Assembly: GCA_001414345.1 (NCBI GenBank)
Contig: LLCB01000087.1
Location: forward strand, 62,001 to 126,000
From: Hymenoscyphus infarciens
Taxonomy: Eukaryota; Ascomycota; Leotiomycetes; Helotiales; Helotiaceae
Direction of reading: 5' to 3'
DNA: 64,000 nt
Position 1 is the stretch's first letter. Each line of letters begins with the position of its first letter. The translations under genes and the position numbers were made by a program. The notes under the pieces were generated by a model. That model was not told where the DNA came from, did not search any database, and worked only from the letters and a program-made list of their open reading frames with translations. This document shows positions 37,059 to 49,669 of this stretch, piece by piece.

Positions 37059-39855
37059 CTTCTTAGTACAAATAAGACCTCTCTTTTGGTGTTAAGAGAT
37101 CCATTTATTTTTTGTGATCCACTTTTAGGTCCAACTGACTGCACACTAGATAGTTCAGATTATCATTGGGTTGAATCGGATATATCGGTTTTATACTAGA
37201 TATCTATCCATTAGCAGCGTTAAATAGTTGATCGAAAACAAACTAGGAGTTATAATACTACTCGATCGAACATAGTTTAGAGTACAGCGCTCTCAGCTAT
37301 CTTCCTCGAAATTAAATGTTCTAATATGTTGACAATCAGTTTGTTCTTGTCAAGATTTCTTTTGCTGTCAAATTATAAACGACCTTCAAAATTTCACTTG
37401 ATTTGGATTTTTTTCCAGCGACGTATTAGCTAAAGAACTATAACAGGGAAATTTCGGAGTCAGATAACCCTCTACTTTCCATTTGAACCCAACTAGGAAA
37501 AGGTCAAACGAATTATTTTCGTAGGTTTTGAACACCAACCTTGTCAACTTTTATAAGAGCAGTGTTGTCAGTAGTAATATCGCAATAAAATACTATAGTA
37601 GTCTCGAATTTAGTACTATCACGATAATCTAGTAGTACGTATTTAGTTTCGTCGATATACTATAGTAATATCGTGATATTATATAGAATACTATTTAGAC
37701 TTTAAACGCTACTTTTACTACTACGCTATATAAAGCTATTTATACCTCGGTTCTTACTTATCTTCTACTTAATATATAATTTTCTATAACACTTAGAATA
37801 GACTATACTTTTCTAGAATAGTAATTACTTTACTAAAGCCTTTTTTTAAAGTAGAAATTTCTAGTACTAATTTATCTTTTAATTCTCTTAGTAGCCTTAG
37901 TAATTTCAGAATATAGTTTCGATTAAAATACTAAATAGTATTATTATTAGATAACGTAATATTTAAACGCTAAAAATAGTACGTATTAAAGTGGGTTTTA
38001 GTAGTAATATTATACTATAGAAGAGAAAGTATAAGAGAGACTATAGTTACGAATTACTATAATATCTAGTGCTTCTACTAATATAAAGTATTATTCTGTC
38101 TTTTTAGATTTTTTCTTCTAAAAACATTTCTTATTAAGAGATATAATTTGAATTAAGTAACTAGAAGAAGTTTTTCTACTATCTTTTACTACCTTTAGTA
38201 AAGAAACCTAGCTTTCTTCTATATATAAGGATCGTGCTCTTATATTCTTCAAGCCTTGAAATAAATTAAGAGAGAGTAATTGACTTCAGAAAGCAAGCTT
38301 AATACTCTCTTATTATTTTATTCTTTTTTCTCCTAGAATATAGTAAATTCTTCAAAAAAATAGTCATATAATAGAACTCCTGAAACCACACGTGGAAAAT
38401 CATACACTAGAGCAAAGAGTTTTCTGAAGATACCATCTTTTGGGCTTTTCTCCTCAGCCTTTCTCTTTAGCGAGGCTTCAATCTACTTCTCAGCTCTCGT
38501 CATTTTTTTGTTAGCGGCTTCAACTGAACTACTTGTGAACAGCTTTTTCCCTCATATAAGATCACGGTTTTCTTCACCTTGTTTGAATGAAGTCTACTGT
38601 CGAAATGTTAATTACCTTTGTTTAAAAAAGTGTAATTCAGATTTCAAGTTCAGGTCATATGATTAATCTTCAGTTATTCCTTGTCTTAGATGATTTCTTC
38701 AATTTCCTTATCAGCACATATATTGTTCAACAAATTGTGTTACTTTTTGTAAGTGGGTTCGACAATTCTGGATCAGGCAAGTCTTTACATACCACAGCTG
38801 CCTCTGTTCCTACTCTATAGAAAGCCTTGACAAGTTCAAAACAAGTTATTAAGGTGTCTCTTGAAGAAACAAGTGGAGCAAATCAACATCCCCTCCAGGT
38901 CTGATCCACTCTCCTGACGAAAGTAAGGCTCTAGCCTTAAGCATGTACACGTGCCGCTTGGAGGCAAATGGCATCAAGCCTACCCCACTTTCCAAGGAAT
39001 TAAGTCTCCAAATTAGCCGACTTGTTTATCTGTACCCTAGAGTGTATAGTGAAAGAAGAGTCTGGAAATTGAGGACAGTACATACCGAAAACAATGCAAA
39101 CGAAACAACACGTGGCAAGCTAACTCAAAATCGGAAGATGTAACTTAAGAGAAGCAGTTTGACAAACCTTAAGCAAAGAGAGAGAACTGCACAGGAGGCT
39201 GCAAGCAGTCGATATCCAGCGCAGGAAACCAAAACTTGCCTAAACCTGAACCGTGGGACCTACCGAGAAGAAGAAGACCAGCCAGCTGATTTCTACAGAA
39301 ATTGACACAATTCTTGCAAGCAGCACTTCACATTTTTCAAGGACCTCGTCTGAACGTTTTTTAGCTGTCAAGAGTACTTTCACCGTTGAATGATGACCTA
39401 CCTTTGCGAATTTACTTAATTCAGATGTAGAAATCGAAATTTCCAAGGACTGTCACTACACTTCTATCAAATCTCCAAAATACTTGAAAGTGAACTAACC
39501 CACTCGTCTACTGTTGCAGTTGCGTTTCAGCTCTGCCAATCTGATTTCTTCCGGTTCTGTGTCTTTCAACGTACGTCAAAGAAAATTCTTTATATTACTA
39601 CTCTATCTCACTATTTCAAGAAATTCAGATAGTTTGTTTAGGTTACAAAAGGTGAGCGAGTTGCGATAGACACTTTAAGAGGTGCAAGTTATTACTAAGT
39701 CTAGACTTCATGATGTCTATACCCCCCTAGCTGAAGATTTCGCAGCCACCTAGCGGTTTAGAGATGCGATTACCAGGGACTGCAGGAAGTCTCGACTATA
39801 ACCTTGAGCCACCTGTACTTTTGCAATTGTTCCAACTTCCCTAGAATAACAAAGA
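37059..39855. other. Decayed spacer, partly RIP-altered
   Basis: 37560-38330 is AT-rich with RIP character and repeated ATCGTGATA-type palindromic bits. 38330-39855 has normal composition but only short open frames. Minus-strand Lys/Glu-rich peptides (for example VLLTAKKRSDEVLEKCEVLL at about 39290-39400) hint at a dead gene, but no family is recognised. Confidence 0.45.
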
Positions 39856-39857
39856 TA

Positions 39858-40383
39858 CAGTGAGTTGCGAGTTAAGCTTGAATTTGCCCACTTTTTTTAT
39901 AATCCGAACTTTTTTTTCTTCAAAGCTTTCTCCCTCTCTTCTTTAGAAGACAGAAAATAAAAGTACTCTAAAAGAGACGAGGCCTAGCTAGAAAGAAGCG
40001 CTATATCTAAATGTCTCTCTCCTATATAATTTAAAGTAAGTATAATAAAAGTAAACTAAAAAATAGGTAATTTTTAAAAAAACCCCTTTTTTAAAAATTT
40101 TCCACTACCCCTACGTGCCCTAGTAAGGTCGATTGATAAGGTACGCCAAGACCTTATAAAAATTAAGACAGATATAAAATTGTCTATTTTTATTATATAA
40201 AGTTTATAGAGTAATAGAGGATATATAGAGCTCTCGTTTTCTGTTATCTAGAATATACTAACATATGTTGTTATTAATAAATAGGTGAAAGAGTGCCTAA
40301 AAAGGGGGGAAATCAAGGACTTTTTCAAAAAGCTCGGATTACAAAAAAAGTGGGCAAATTCAAGCTTAACTCGCAACTCACTG
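39858..40383. mobile_element. Tc1/mariner-type MITE with TA duplication
   Basis: A 526-bp element. The left end CAGTGAGTTGCGAGTTAAGC continues through TTGAATTTGCCCAC, a T-run and TAATCCGA. The right end is its reverse complement over about 52 bp with two mismatches. It is bordered by TA on both sides (39856-39857 and 40384-40385), as made by Tc1/mariner/pogo transposases. The interior is AT-rich and non-coding. The TIRs are far less mutated than those in the 1-21 kb block, so this copy is younger or escaped RIP. Confidence 0.88.
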
Positions 40384-40385
40384 TA

Positions 40386-41585
40386 CCATAATGTTCATTT
40401 TTCGATCCTTTTAGGACAATTGAATCGATTTTTCGAAAGTCCCTGTGGAACAAAGCAAAGAACGGAGAAGAAGTGTTCTATGATTGACCAGTCACGAATT
40501 CCTGCACGCGCTGGTACCATGAGATCCAGTTTGCCTCTGTAGAGGCTCCAGCTGGAACGATGAAAAGAAGTATCCAGTTTCGTCTCAAGCTGCAGAAATT
40601 TTCATGGTAGAAGTCTTGTAAGAAACCACCACGCGCTTATATACGAACCACCCCTGTCTAAAACAATTAGCATATATGTTCCCCGCCGCTTTTCACTACC
40701 TTCCAAAGGCTCTCATCTGAACTTCCCACCGTTGACATAATTCCTACTGTCAAATTATAAGCTGGCTGGCTGCCTTTGAGAGTTGCTTTTATTCGGATTC
40801 CTTATTTAAGTTCTTTCAAGTATAGACGGTACAGCTACTCTGAAATCTTGAAAATCAGTAAAGCGGATAAAGAAATCTATATAACTGATATATTATTACA
40901 ATTGTAGCTACCAGCTTTTTGCATTAATTCTAATGCCTCCCCTGTTTAAGGCTACCTTGAAAACCTCAAGGTTTTCAAAAGGTTGTTCGCACTTTGATTT
41001 TTTTGGATCTAACTACTATATTATTATGTTTAAGTAAAGTAATCTCTATTATTACTAATTTACAACCTACTCTCAATCTATTCTCTCTGGAACGTAAAAA
41101 GCGTATATATTTCTCCTCGGTATAGCTCTACTAGAACACTAGGAGTACCTCCAAAAGCGCTTATGAAAATACTGAAAAAAGACAAAGCAGGTCCTTTATA
41201 GCTAGATAACGACAAACTAGAATATAGTAACCGTTCCTTCCCGTGTTGTAGTTTTATTTCAAGTTTAGCACCCTTGGTAGAAATACAGACGTTTTTTTCG
41301 TCCTAGCAGAGCCAGTTACGCGAAATAATTGAGAAGTCCGAGTTAGTATAGCCGACGAGTCCTAGCGAGGAGGGAAATACTCCTTTTTAAAACTAATAAA
41401 AGCACATTCAAAGTGGGAACCAAACAAACTCTCCCCCAAAAGAATTAATAATATATCCACTGTGGAATAATTTCTAGGCGGTCTTTATTTATTCAGGATT
41501 ATTCCTACTCTCAAGGACAAATTCACATTAAGCCGTAATCTTCCTATTCACCAAGCTCCACCATTATCAACCATGAAAAGTGTCT
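40386..41585. other. 3' flank of the sedolisin gene and AT-rich spacer
   Basis: About 1.2 kb without a recognisable gene. Some AT-rich stretches at 40800-41100 resemble decayed repeat DNA. The last 150-200 bases are probably the 3' UTR of the minus-strand protease gene. Confidence 0.5.
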
Positions 41586-43839
41586 CTAAGGCAAGCTCAA
41601 GAACAACTTCAACAAAGCAGGATAATTAGGAGTTCCAAGCCCCGTAACAGGATCCCACCCAGTCGAAGCAGAGAACCCCTTAGTACCACAGCCAGCATTC
41701 GTTCCAACGGTGATGTCGTGAAGAACACCAGGGTTGGCATACTACAATAAATTAGCCTGTGCTCTCTCGAAAAACCCCCACAAGAATCAAGAAGAGCAAA
41801 ACTCACCAAAGTCGGATTCACAAACCCAATAGGGCTCTTCCCAACCGCAATCCTCTCATCGTTGATCCTCGTAAGAATCGCTGCAAAAGCCGGACTACTA
41901 GCACTAGTCCCTCCAATCAAACCTTCAGATCCAGCCGAGAAGATAACAACATTATCTCCCACAGCAGCAACATCAGGATAGGCTCTCCCAGCACTGTTAT
42001 AGATACCCCCTCCGGTACCGATGGCGGTGTTGTTGACGGTTTGATAGGCGGCGTAGCTTGGCTTGTGGTTGGTGAGGTAGCCTGAGACGGCGCTGACTTG
42101 GTAGGATGGAATTTCGTAGATGTTGCTGAATCCTCCGCCGGATGGGAATCGGGTTACTGCTACCTCGGCGTCGGTGGCTACGTTTGCTCCTGCTGGAAGA
42201 ACGGTTCCGCCGACTGCTGTAATGTATGGGCAAGTGGCTGGGAAATCAGGGGAGAAGATCTTGCCTGTGTGATTGTTAGTTAGTTTTTGGACAGTTGAGT
42301 TGGAAATTGATTTGAAAGCATACCAGAATTTCCAAGACATCCTTGTCCCTCAACACCGGAATCTCCAGAAGCAACTAAGACAGAAACACCTTGAAGACCG
42401 AGTTTCAGGAACTCGTTACATTGTCGTCTTTGGTAAGCGACTGGTAAACTGGCTTCATCACCCCCGTATGAAATTGAAATGACATTGGTCTGTCAACCAT
42501 TAGCAATGATACCCAAGAAAGAGGGTAGAAAAACTCACTGGTGTGTATTTCCCGCATTGAAGAGCACCCTTGTAAGCACCAGTCTTGGTGGAAGGATTTG
42601 GATACGCAGGATCCAAAGGATCAACAGTGCTGCAATAAGAACCATCAAGAGCATCAAGGAAGGTGTTAAGGAAACCTTCAAAGACGTAGTTGTTCTCGTA
42701 AACTGGGTCATCGGTTTGGAAGAGAACCGCCTTTTGAGGATAAATGATTGGGTAGGCAATTTGGAAATCCAAGTTGGATTCTGCTCCAGCAGCGCTGACA
42801 GCAACTGGTGCAACTGCTCCATCGATAGCATCCAATGTTGGTGCTGTGCCCTTGGGGATGTTTCTATTTTTGTAAGAAATCGATCACAATATTTCATGGT
42901 TAAACTTACGTGGCGTATTTCGCAAAGAACGAGTTGAGATCGGCCTGGGAGTAGACGTCACCTAGGTCCTCGAAGATACCAAGAGCATTTGATGCAGCTG
43001 ACAAAGTTGGTGTGGTGATGTTGTACAATTGCTTGACGCATGCTGGAGTTATTCTGGAATCACAACCGGTTGCCAAAGCAGTGAAATCCGAAAATGGTCT
43101 GAAATCAGGAGGGAGCAATGGACCATCCCCGGTAACTCCGAAAATACGTTTATTGACTTTCGAAGCATCATTACGTCTGCGCTGGGGTGCGTGGAGCTTG
43201 ACTCCAGGGGTGATGTAGTCGATGTGCTCTTGAATGTGGGATGGAACGTGGTATCTGTTTTGAAATTAGAGACTTGAAAATTGAACTGAAATGATTTGAA
43301 CTTACTGATCACAAGCAATAGTGCTCTTTCCGTTGTCGGCATGTTCGTAAACATGGTACTCAGTCTGTAGTAAGGACTCAAGCTCAGAGGTAGCAGCATC
43401 GAATTGCATCCACTGCTTGTTGGTGGATTGAGAGATGGAATCGGCAGAGATACCAGAGTCCACAAGCCAAGAGATTATTGCATCGGTGGTTGATTGATGC
43501 GGAGCGAAGAGTTCAGCTACTTCTTCAGCAGTGTAGTGTTTGCCGTATCTTGGAGAGTCGTGTGCAGAGCTACGAATAACTTTGTTAGGATGAAATTCGG
43601 GTTTCCAAGAATATGTTGAACACTTACACTGCCATCAAGAGGTCGTGACCATTCTCGAGATTTCTCTGGGTCATTCCAATTCGGACAGGGAGCTTGGTCG
43701 AAGCATCAAGCCTATCACGCTTGATCCACACATGAGAAGTAACTTCTCGCTTCTCGTGAACATTATAGGTTGCGGGGAAAGGAACCGCAACAACCGAGAG
43801 GGCGAGAGCACTGAAGAGGGAGAGTTGTGTGAAATGCAT
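41586..43839 (-). CDS. Secreted sedolisin (S53) tripeptidyl-peptidase-like protease
   Basis: Seven exons (43839-43628, 43569-43306, 43254-42910, 42863-42539, 42489-42324, 42264-41807, 41741-41586) encode 641 residues; all six introns are 46-65 bp with GTAAG/GTGAG/GTATG donors. A signal peptide (MHFTQLSLFSALALSVVAVP) is followed by a pro-kumamolisin activation domain (about 25-205, with GKHYTAEEVAELF). The S53 catalytic set is complete: Glu302 and Asp306 in AESNLDFQ, Asp425 in VASGDSG, Ser558 in GGTSASSP. The calcium-site region near the end (HDITVGTNAGC..GFSASTGWDPVTGLGTP) is intact. Such enzymes are secreted, act at acid pH and cut tripeptides or larger fragments from proteins for nutrition. 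The promoter lies to the right of 43839. Confidence 0.93.
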
Positions 43840-45570
43840 GATGGAAATGACAAGACCAAAGGCTCCTGGTTTAGAAGCCTACTAAGGGAGGAATATGGAG
43901 GACTTTATAAGATGAGTAGAAGCTAGCTCTGCATGCACAACTGGGATGAGAATTGTGTGCTATGGGTATTAGTTGGGACTGGCCGCTTCGTAGTCTCCCT
44001 GATAAGACGCACTGAATGAGTATGGGGAATTTCCATAGATTGACAAGCATTAAGCAACCTTCGTTAGCCGCCCTTTAGAAGATTGCACCATAGTTGATGA
44101 ATATTCTGGTTCAACACCTGCCAAGAGAAGACTTCATAGGAGGAAAGACAACAACGACATTCCGCATTCAGGTTCAACTGCGAACTGACCACGACCAGCT
44201 GTCCGTATAGTAGGAATATACAAGGTCTCGAGTGGAGCTCTTGTACTTGGCAGCTTGCCGAGCTCATAGTCGCGGTTCTTCAACAAGCATTACCCACACC
44301 TTCAACAGAGGTTGACCAAACATGTGCAGAATTCTGACAAGGATGGGAGCACCACTTCATCGCCGAGGCTGCAAGAGTATCTCTTGGTGATGCTTGTATG
44401 TGTGAATGAAAGCTTATCAGCACGCAATGGTGGGTTGCGGCCGTCCCAAACCGGCCGATATAGAAGTATAGGCTTGGAAGGTTTGGAGAAAGCTTACTCA
44501 TCTCTCCCCGATGCAATGCGATTGAAAGAACGGAAATTTGACGGCCTCGAGAGTCGAGTGGCGGATAGAAGCTTTTCTGACCTTTTACTTCGAAGTAGAT
44601 CCCATCCTATACGCTCCTCGTTTGCATGGGTAAAACAGGGGGTGATTTCTAATCGTGGCTCGTGACACGAAGACCCCCTTTTCCATCCCATAGAGGTGGT
44701 TCATGTCAAGTGACTGTACAGACACACGAAGGAACAAATCGCGGTTGATTTCATACTCGCTGGGCACGGCTATCTTATCGACGCGTGAGCACTTGCTCGA
44801 AAGAGTAAATCGATCTAATCTGAGAAGAGGCGGGGAAATAATACTGCGCAATAAAGTACTGTAACGCGGACTAAAATGATGAAATAAAATGACGCTATTG
44901 GCCAGTAACGGGCAAGAAACTCCTAATCCACAATTGACTGCCGGTACCTCAACATGGCTGTACCTGTTGGTGAAATCCAAAGACCTTCCTCATCGGGAAA
45001 AATAAGCCGCAGTGGCCCCATGACCAGATTCAAAGCGATCCTTGAGGAAGATTGGCCGGTCCTCGAAGGCTCGAATGACACCTCTTCCCGCAGCGATATC
45101 GAGTTGCTTCTTTGGTACGATCGACCGAGAAGCTCTCGGGTGCTACTTCGAAGTACCATTGATGATTGAACCCAAGGGAGTCGGAATAACTGCGTGTCTA
45201 ATTTGGGCCGCGGATTTGTGCGAGACTCTGACCTTGCAAGATACCTTTCAAGCCCTCCAGAATTAAGCAGAACTTTACTTCAATAGGTAGGTAAAGCTCT
45301 TCCTTCGCGGACGGGACTTCCGAGGGAAGTTCGATGTTCTTCCTGGCATTGAAATTTGGAGGGAATGTGGAGGTCGTTCCTTCCTTTGACTTTGGACGCG
45401 ATTCATAAGAGACAGGACTGAAGTCGTTCCTTCCTTCGACCTTGGACGGGATTCTATTCCATTGATTTTCTGTTGGCAAGGAGCATAAGAATCTTACCTT
45501 ATGCTTCCTGAGAGCGCAGACAAGACCTCGGGACCTTGCTCAGAGAGCTGGCGAAAAGGAAAGCGCGTTT
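43840..45570. other. Sedolisin promoter region and unassigned sequence
   Basis: About 1.7 kb of normal composition ending abruptly at the TIR transposon. Overlapping short open frames exist on both strands around 44500-45260, but none gives a recognisable protein or a plausible spliced gene. A near-duplicated stretch GTCGTTCCTTCCTT..ACTTGGACG lies at about 45372-45400 and 45422-45455. Confidence 0.5.
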
Positions 45571-47691
45571 GCGGGGTATGGTGGCTGTTAGCGACCCTCT
45601 CAGACATTTTAGAAAATCGACTTTTTAGCATATTAGCACCTAAATATATAATAATTCAAAGTACTCTACTACTACCTTTTATACTTAATTATACTTTAAA
45701 GTTAAGAGAATTATATATTAAGGCTATTCGATTATATTAAAATTATATATACTTAATTATTATAAGAGTTATAGTTGTTGAAAAGGTATAATTTAAGGTC
45801 TCTACTCTTATATACCTTATACTCTAGATCTTACTATTATCCTCCTACTACTACTTTTATATACTTATAGATTTATAATTCTCTTCTATATACCTCTTCT
45901 ATATACTATTACTACTATACCTTTTTACTTTACTTATAGAAAGCCTATTAGTAGTATCTTTTATAGTAAATATAGCTATAACTAAAATACTACTATACCT
46001 TAAGCTAAGCTTTAAAAGCCTTGAATTTGAAAGGAACCTACTATAAAATTTAAAAGTATCTTTAAGAGTAAGAAAGTAATTAAATTACTCTTCTTCTCTA
46101 ATAACAAGCGCTAATAAGATCGCAATAGTAATAACTCCCTTACTACTAATTTATTAAAGTTTAAAGATTATACTAAGGAGGCTATTAAGCTAAGAAATAA
46201 GGCTAGAAAGAAGGATAAAGCTATAAAGGATTAACTTAAAAGAAGAGATAACTTTAGTCTTAATCTTTACTATTAAAAGAAGGCTACCTTCTACTAAACT
46301 ATTTATATATAGTTATATAAGCGTCCTCTAAAAAAGGCTACTTTTATAGATGCTATAGTAACCTATTAATTTAAGAAAAAGGTACTAATTAGTACTAGAG
46401 ACTAGGTTAATAAGTTTTTATAAAAACTTATTAATTTATTAGACGTATATACTAAGTATAATAAAGTATATTAGAAGGTATTATAGAAGGAGTTCAATAG
46501 TAGGAAGGCTAAATTCGAGATCTTAATAAGTAGTACTTAGCCTATAGTAATCTACGTCTTTAAAGAAGTAGATATAGAGGATAGTATAATAGTAGCTAAT
46601 CTTAAAGGTATATATAAGCCTAAATAAGTAATATACGTCTTCTTTTTAGTAATTTATAAGGAGGAGTTATTATTTATTAAGAAGGAAAAACTAAAGCTAA
46701 AAAAGAGTAAGAAGGCGTTATTACTATTACTAGTAATTTGTAAAGTATTTACTAGTAAAAGGTTAGCTTAATTGTTATCTTTATTTAAAGGTTTAAACTT
46801 ATTAAATTCTAAGGCTAAATCGCTTATTAAGAAGACTAAATTAAAGCCTTTAGTAAAAGGAGATAAGCTAGTTAAATTTAAGGCTTTAGAAGAGGTATTA
46901 CTAGTAGTAAAGGATAAGGTAGTAAAGAATAAGGTAGTAAAAGGTAAGCTAGAGGTTAATTATAGAGGTATAAGAAAGAGGTTATCTTATACTTCTAAGC
47001 GATTTAAACCTCTTATATACTAGTGTTAAGCTTTAATTTTAGTTAGAATTTATTTAAAATAGAGTTTTCTTCTTTTAATATAGTAATGTTAATGTTTTAT
47101 CTATCTTTTATTTCTTTTATTTTAAATTAAAAATAGAAGTTATTTAGATATAGATAAACACTTTCTCTTATAAAAAGTATTTAATTAGATATTATTATAA
47201 TACTTTAAAGTAGCTTTATAATAAGTAAAGTTATTAAGAAGTTTTCTCTACTTTCTAAAAAATTATATTATATAACTCTAATATTATATTAACTCTACTA
47301 GAACCCTACTTTACTATAGGTTTGAAAATAATTATATACTTAAATTAATTAACTTTATATCTAAATTACGTTTCTCTTATATTTCTCTCTTATTTCTCTT
47401 ATATTTCTATCTAATTCTTTTAAATAGCTCTTAGTTATAATAATTAGCTTAGTAAAGTAGATAGTAGCTAAGAAGGAGTTATATAATTTATATATAATAA
47501 AAGGAAAGCCTCTTATATATATAATAGAAAGGATAGCTACTAAAGAGTTAATTATAAAGTAAGTTAAATTTACTCTATTATTATAGAATAAATATATACT
47601 AATATTTAATAGTAAAAAGACCTTTTAGTATAAGTTTAAGGCTTAGAACTTTCTTATAAAAATTCCTAATATTATTAATAATCTAGAGGCT

Positions 47692-48187
47692 TGTAACGGC
47701 ACGAAATACACACAACTATAGTAGAGGCATATAGGAGTGCGTATAGTAGAATAACGTATATAGATGCTAGGTACTAATATAGAAGAAAACAATAACTGTC
47801 CCTCTACTGTACCGAACATGAACGTCTATATATAAGAAGGTCGGAAGCTTCTAAGTTCTAATAATAATAATAACCGAGCCCTGTCTAATATAGCTAATAC
47901 TAAATAACAAGAGCTAAAAAGCTAAATATATAACCTCTAATCCTTTAGAAAGCTAAATATATAATATCTAAACCTTAATCCCTTCTATATATGAATGTTA
48001 GACATTAATACCTTTAGCACTTCGCTTATATAAGTATCGGTTATTTATAATCTCGGCTCCAGGGGTATCAGGGGTATTAGTACTACTTAAGGGTATCAGC
48101 AGTTTTACAAATGCCGACAATTTAGAATAGTACTATTATATAATAATCTAGCTATTATATGATAATCTAGGATAGTATACCATTACA
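47692..48187 (-). repeat. LTR (3') of the nested element
   Basis: It begins TGTAACGGCACGAAATACAC and ends GGATAGTATACCATTACA on the + strand. It aligns throughout with 51934-52430, differing mainly by C/T and G/A. It contains two near-copies of ATGATAATC(C/T)AG near its right end. Confidence 0.9.
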
Positions 48188-48959
48188 TCCCCCCTCCTTC
48201 AAAAAGACTTGTCCCGAGTCTTCGGTTAGCGATCGGCATAGTATCGGGTTAATCGGAGTATTATTTATCTTTTTATCGTAAAGAATATAACTTATCTTAC
48301 TATTATAGTGTCTAGTGGTCGAGGTAGAGTCGGTGGCTAGTAGTATTATTGTTTAAGGGCTAATCGCTCTTTATTTACTACTATATACTATGTAATAATA
48401 GGATACGAATAGAAGAGAAGCTAATAATTAGCTAGTAGGTAGAAAGCAGTACGCTACTATAGAGTTATCGTGTTCTTACTATTATTATATGTTATAATAG
48501 TAATTATTAAGCAATAAACAACAATCGTAAAGCAACAGCTATTATTATAAGTAGTATATTAGTAGACGACTTTTCCTCGATTCTAACTTCTCTTCTTCTT
48601 TTCTTTTCATCTAAATAATATAAATAGTAAGAATACCTTCTAATTAGATATATCCTTACATGTTAACTTATCTCCTAGAACATACACATATAATATATAC
48701 ACATATATAAAAGTAAGTTCTTCCCTCCTTAATTAGACCTGATTTAGAGCTAATCCAATATAGTAAAATGCCTTTTCTATATCCTCCTAGTATGCTTCCA
48801 GCTACCCACTGAGTCTACTACGTTCAGTGTCTTTAGGTAAAATCTCAGAACGGAGATTACGTATATACTTTTAAGAAGCCGAAGTCGAAGAAGTACGAGT
48901 ACTACATAGAGTAGAATACTATATACATCCTAGTAAGTTTAATCCTAAATATATACCAA

Positions 48960-49460
48960 ATCCGTTCTAACTTAGGTAGTTGCCGTAGTTCATCGGGAAG
49001 GAGTTTAGTAAGCTTTAGGGCAAGGAGGAGAAGGGGGAGGTTAAGAAGGCCGCCAAGGCCTTAGATAAGGTATTAGTCGTTACTAGTATAGAGGCACTAA
49101 AGAATAGTTCAGAGGTATAGTTCGCCCTCTTAGAAGAGACTCAGGCGCTTCGCGCTAAGGTTGCCGTAAGTACCCCTTACTTATCAGAGGGGTTTCGGTT
49201 ACTAACATTTAACAGTCCTTACGCTATGCTATAGAGGGTAGGACCTCTGTCTAAACCTAGGTTCAGGTCTTCTTCGAGGCCTACCTAAAGAGTTTACGGG
49301 CGTCCCCCCCGAAGCCGGTTACGGGAGGTCGCCGAGGCAAGAAGCGTCCCCGTGAGGAGGATGATGAGTCAGAGGAAGGAGAGGCTGCGGCCTAGGGAGA
49401 GTTGGTAGGCCCTGTTTCGGTGGTGACTCGGTCTTGGTTCTTCACTTTATTGATTTCAAA
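48960..49460 (+). other. GC-richer island inside the LTR element
   Basis: This stretch escaped most RIP-type change. The + strand reads, across a few stops, ..GKEEKGEVKKAAKALDKVLV.. and ..ALLEETQALRAKVA.., then ..GRRGKKRPREEDDESEEGEA.. in a second frame. The first looks like a helical segment and the second like an acidic/basic nuclear tail. It may be a captured or accessory open reading frame on the strand opposite to the element's own. No family is recognised. Confidence 0.4.
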
Positions 49461-49669
49461 CATTCCCACTGGTTAGTGTTTTATCTCGGGTTTTTATTAT
49501 AAGTTCCTTATCGAGGGTGACTAGAATTAGAGGGTATTGATAGAGTTATAAATTAACTCTTTTACCTAATTCTTATCTGATTCCTATATGTTAAGCCATT
49601 TAGAGAGGTGTTGGGGTAGTCCCAGCTCTTCTAGATATTTAGTATAAAAGTCTCTTAGACAATGTAGTA

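Noticed and set aside
38750..38815. Plus-strand peptide with SGSGKS, like a P-loop
   Set aside because: The frame is open for only a short stretch, has no upstream or downstream ATPase motifs and ends in a stop; chance is the simplest reading.
44494..45260. Several overlapping frames of 60-130 codons on both strands
   Set aside because: None gives a recognisable product or acceptable splice structure; overlap on both strands argues for chance.
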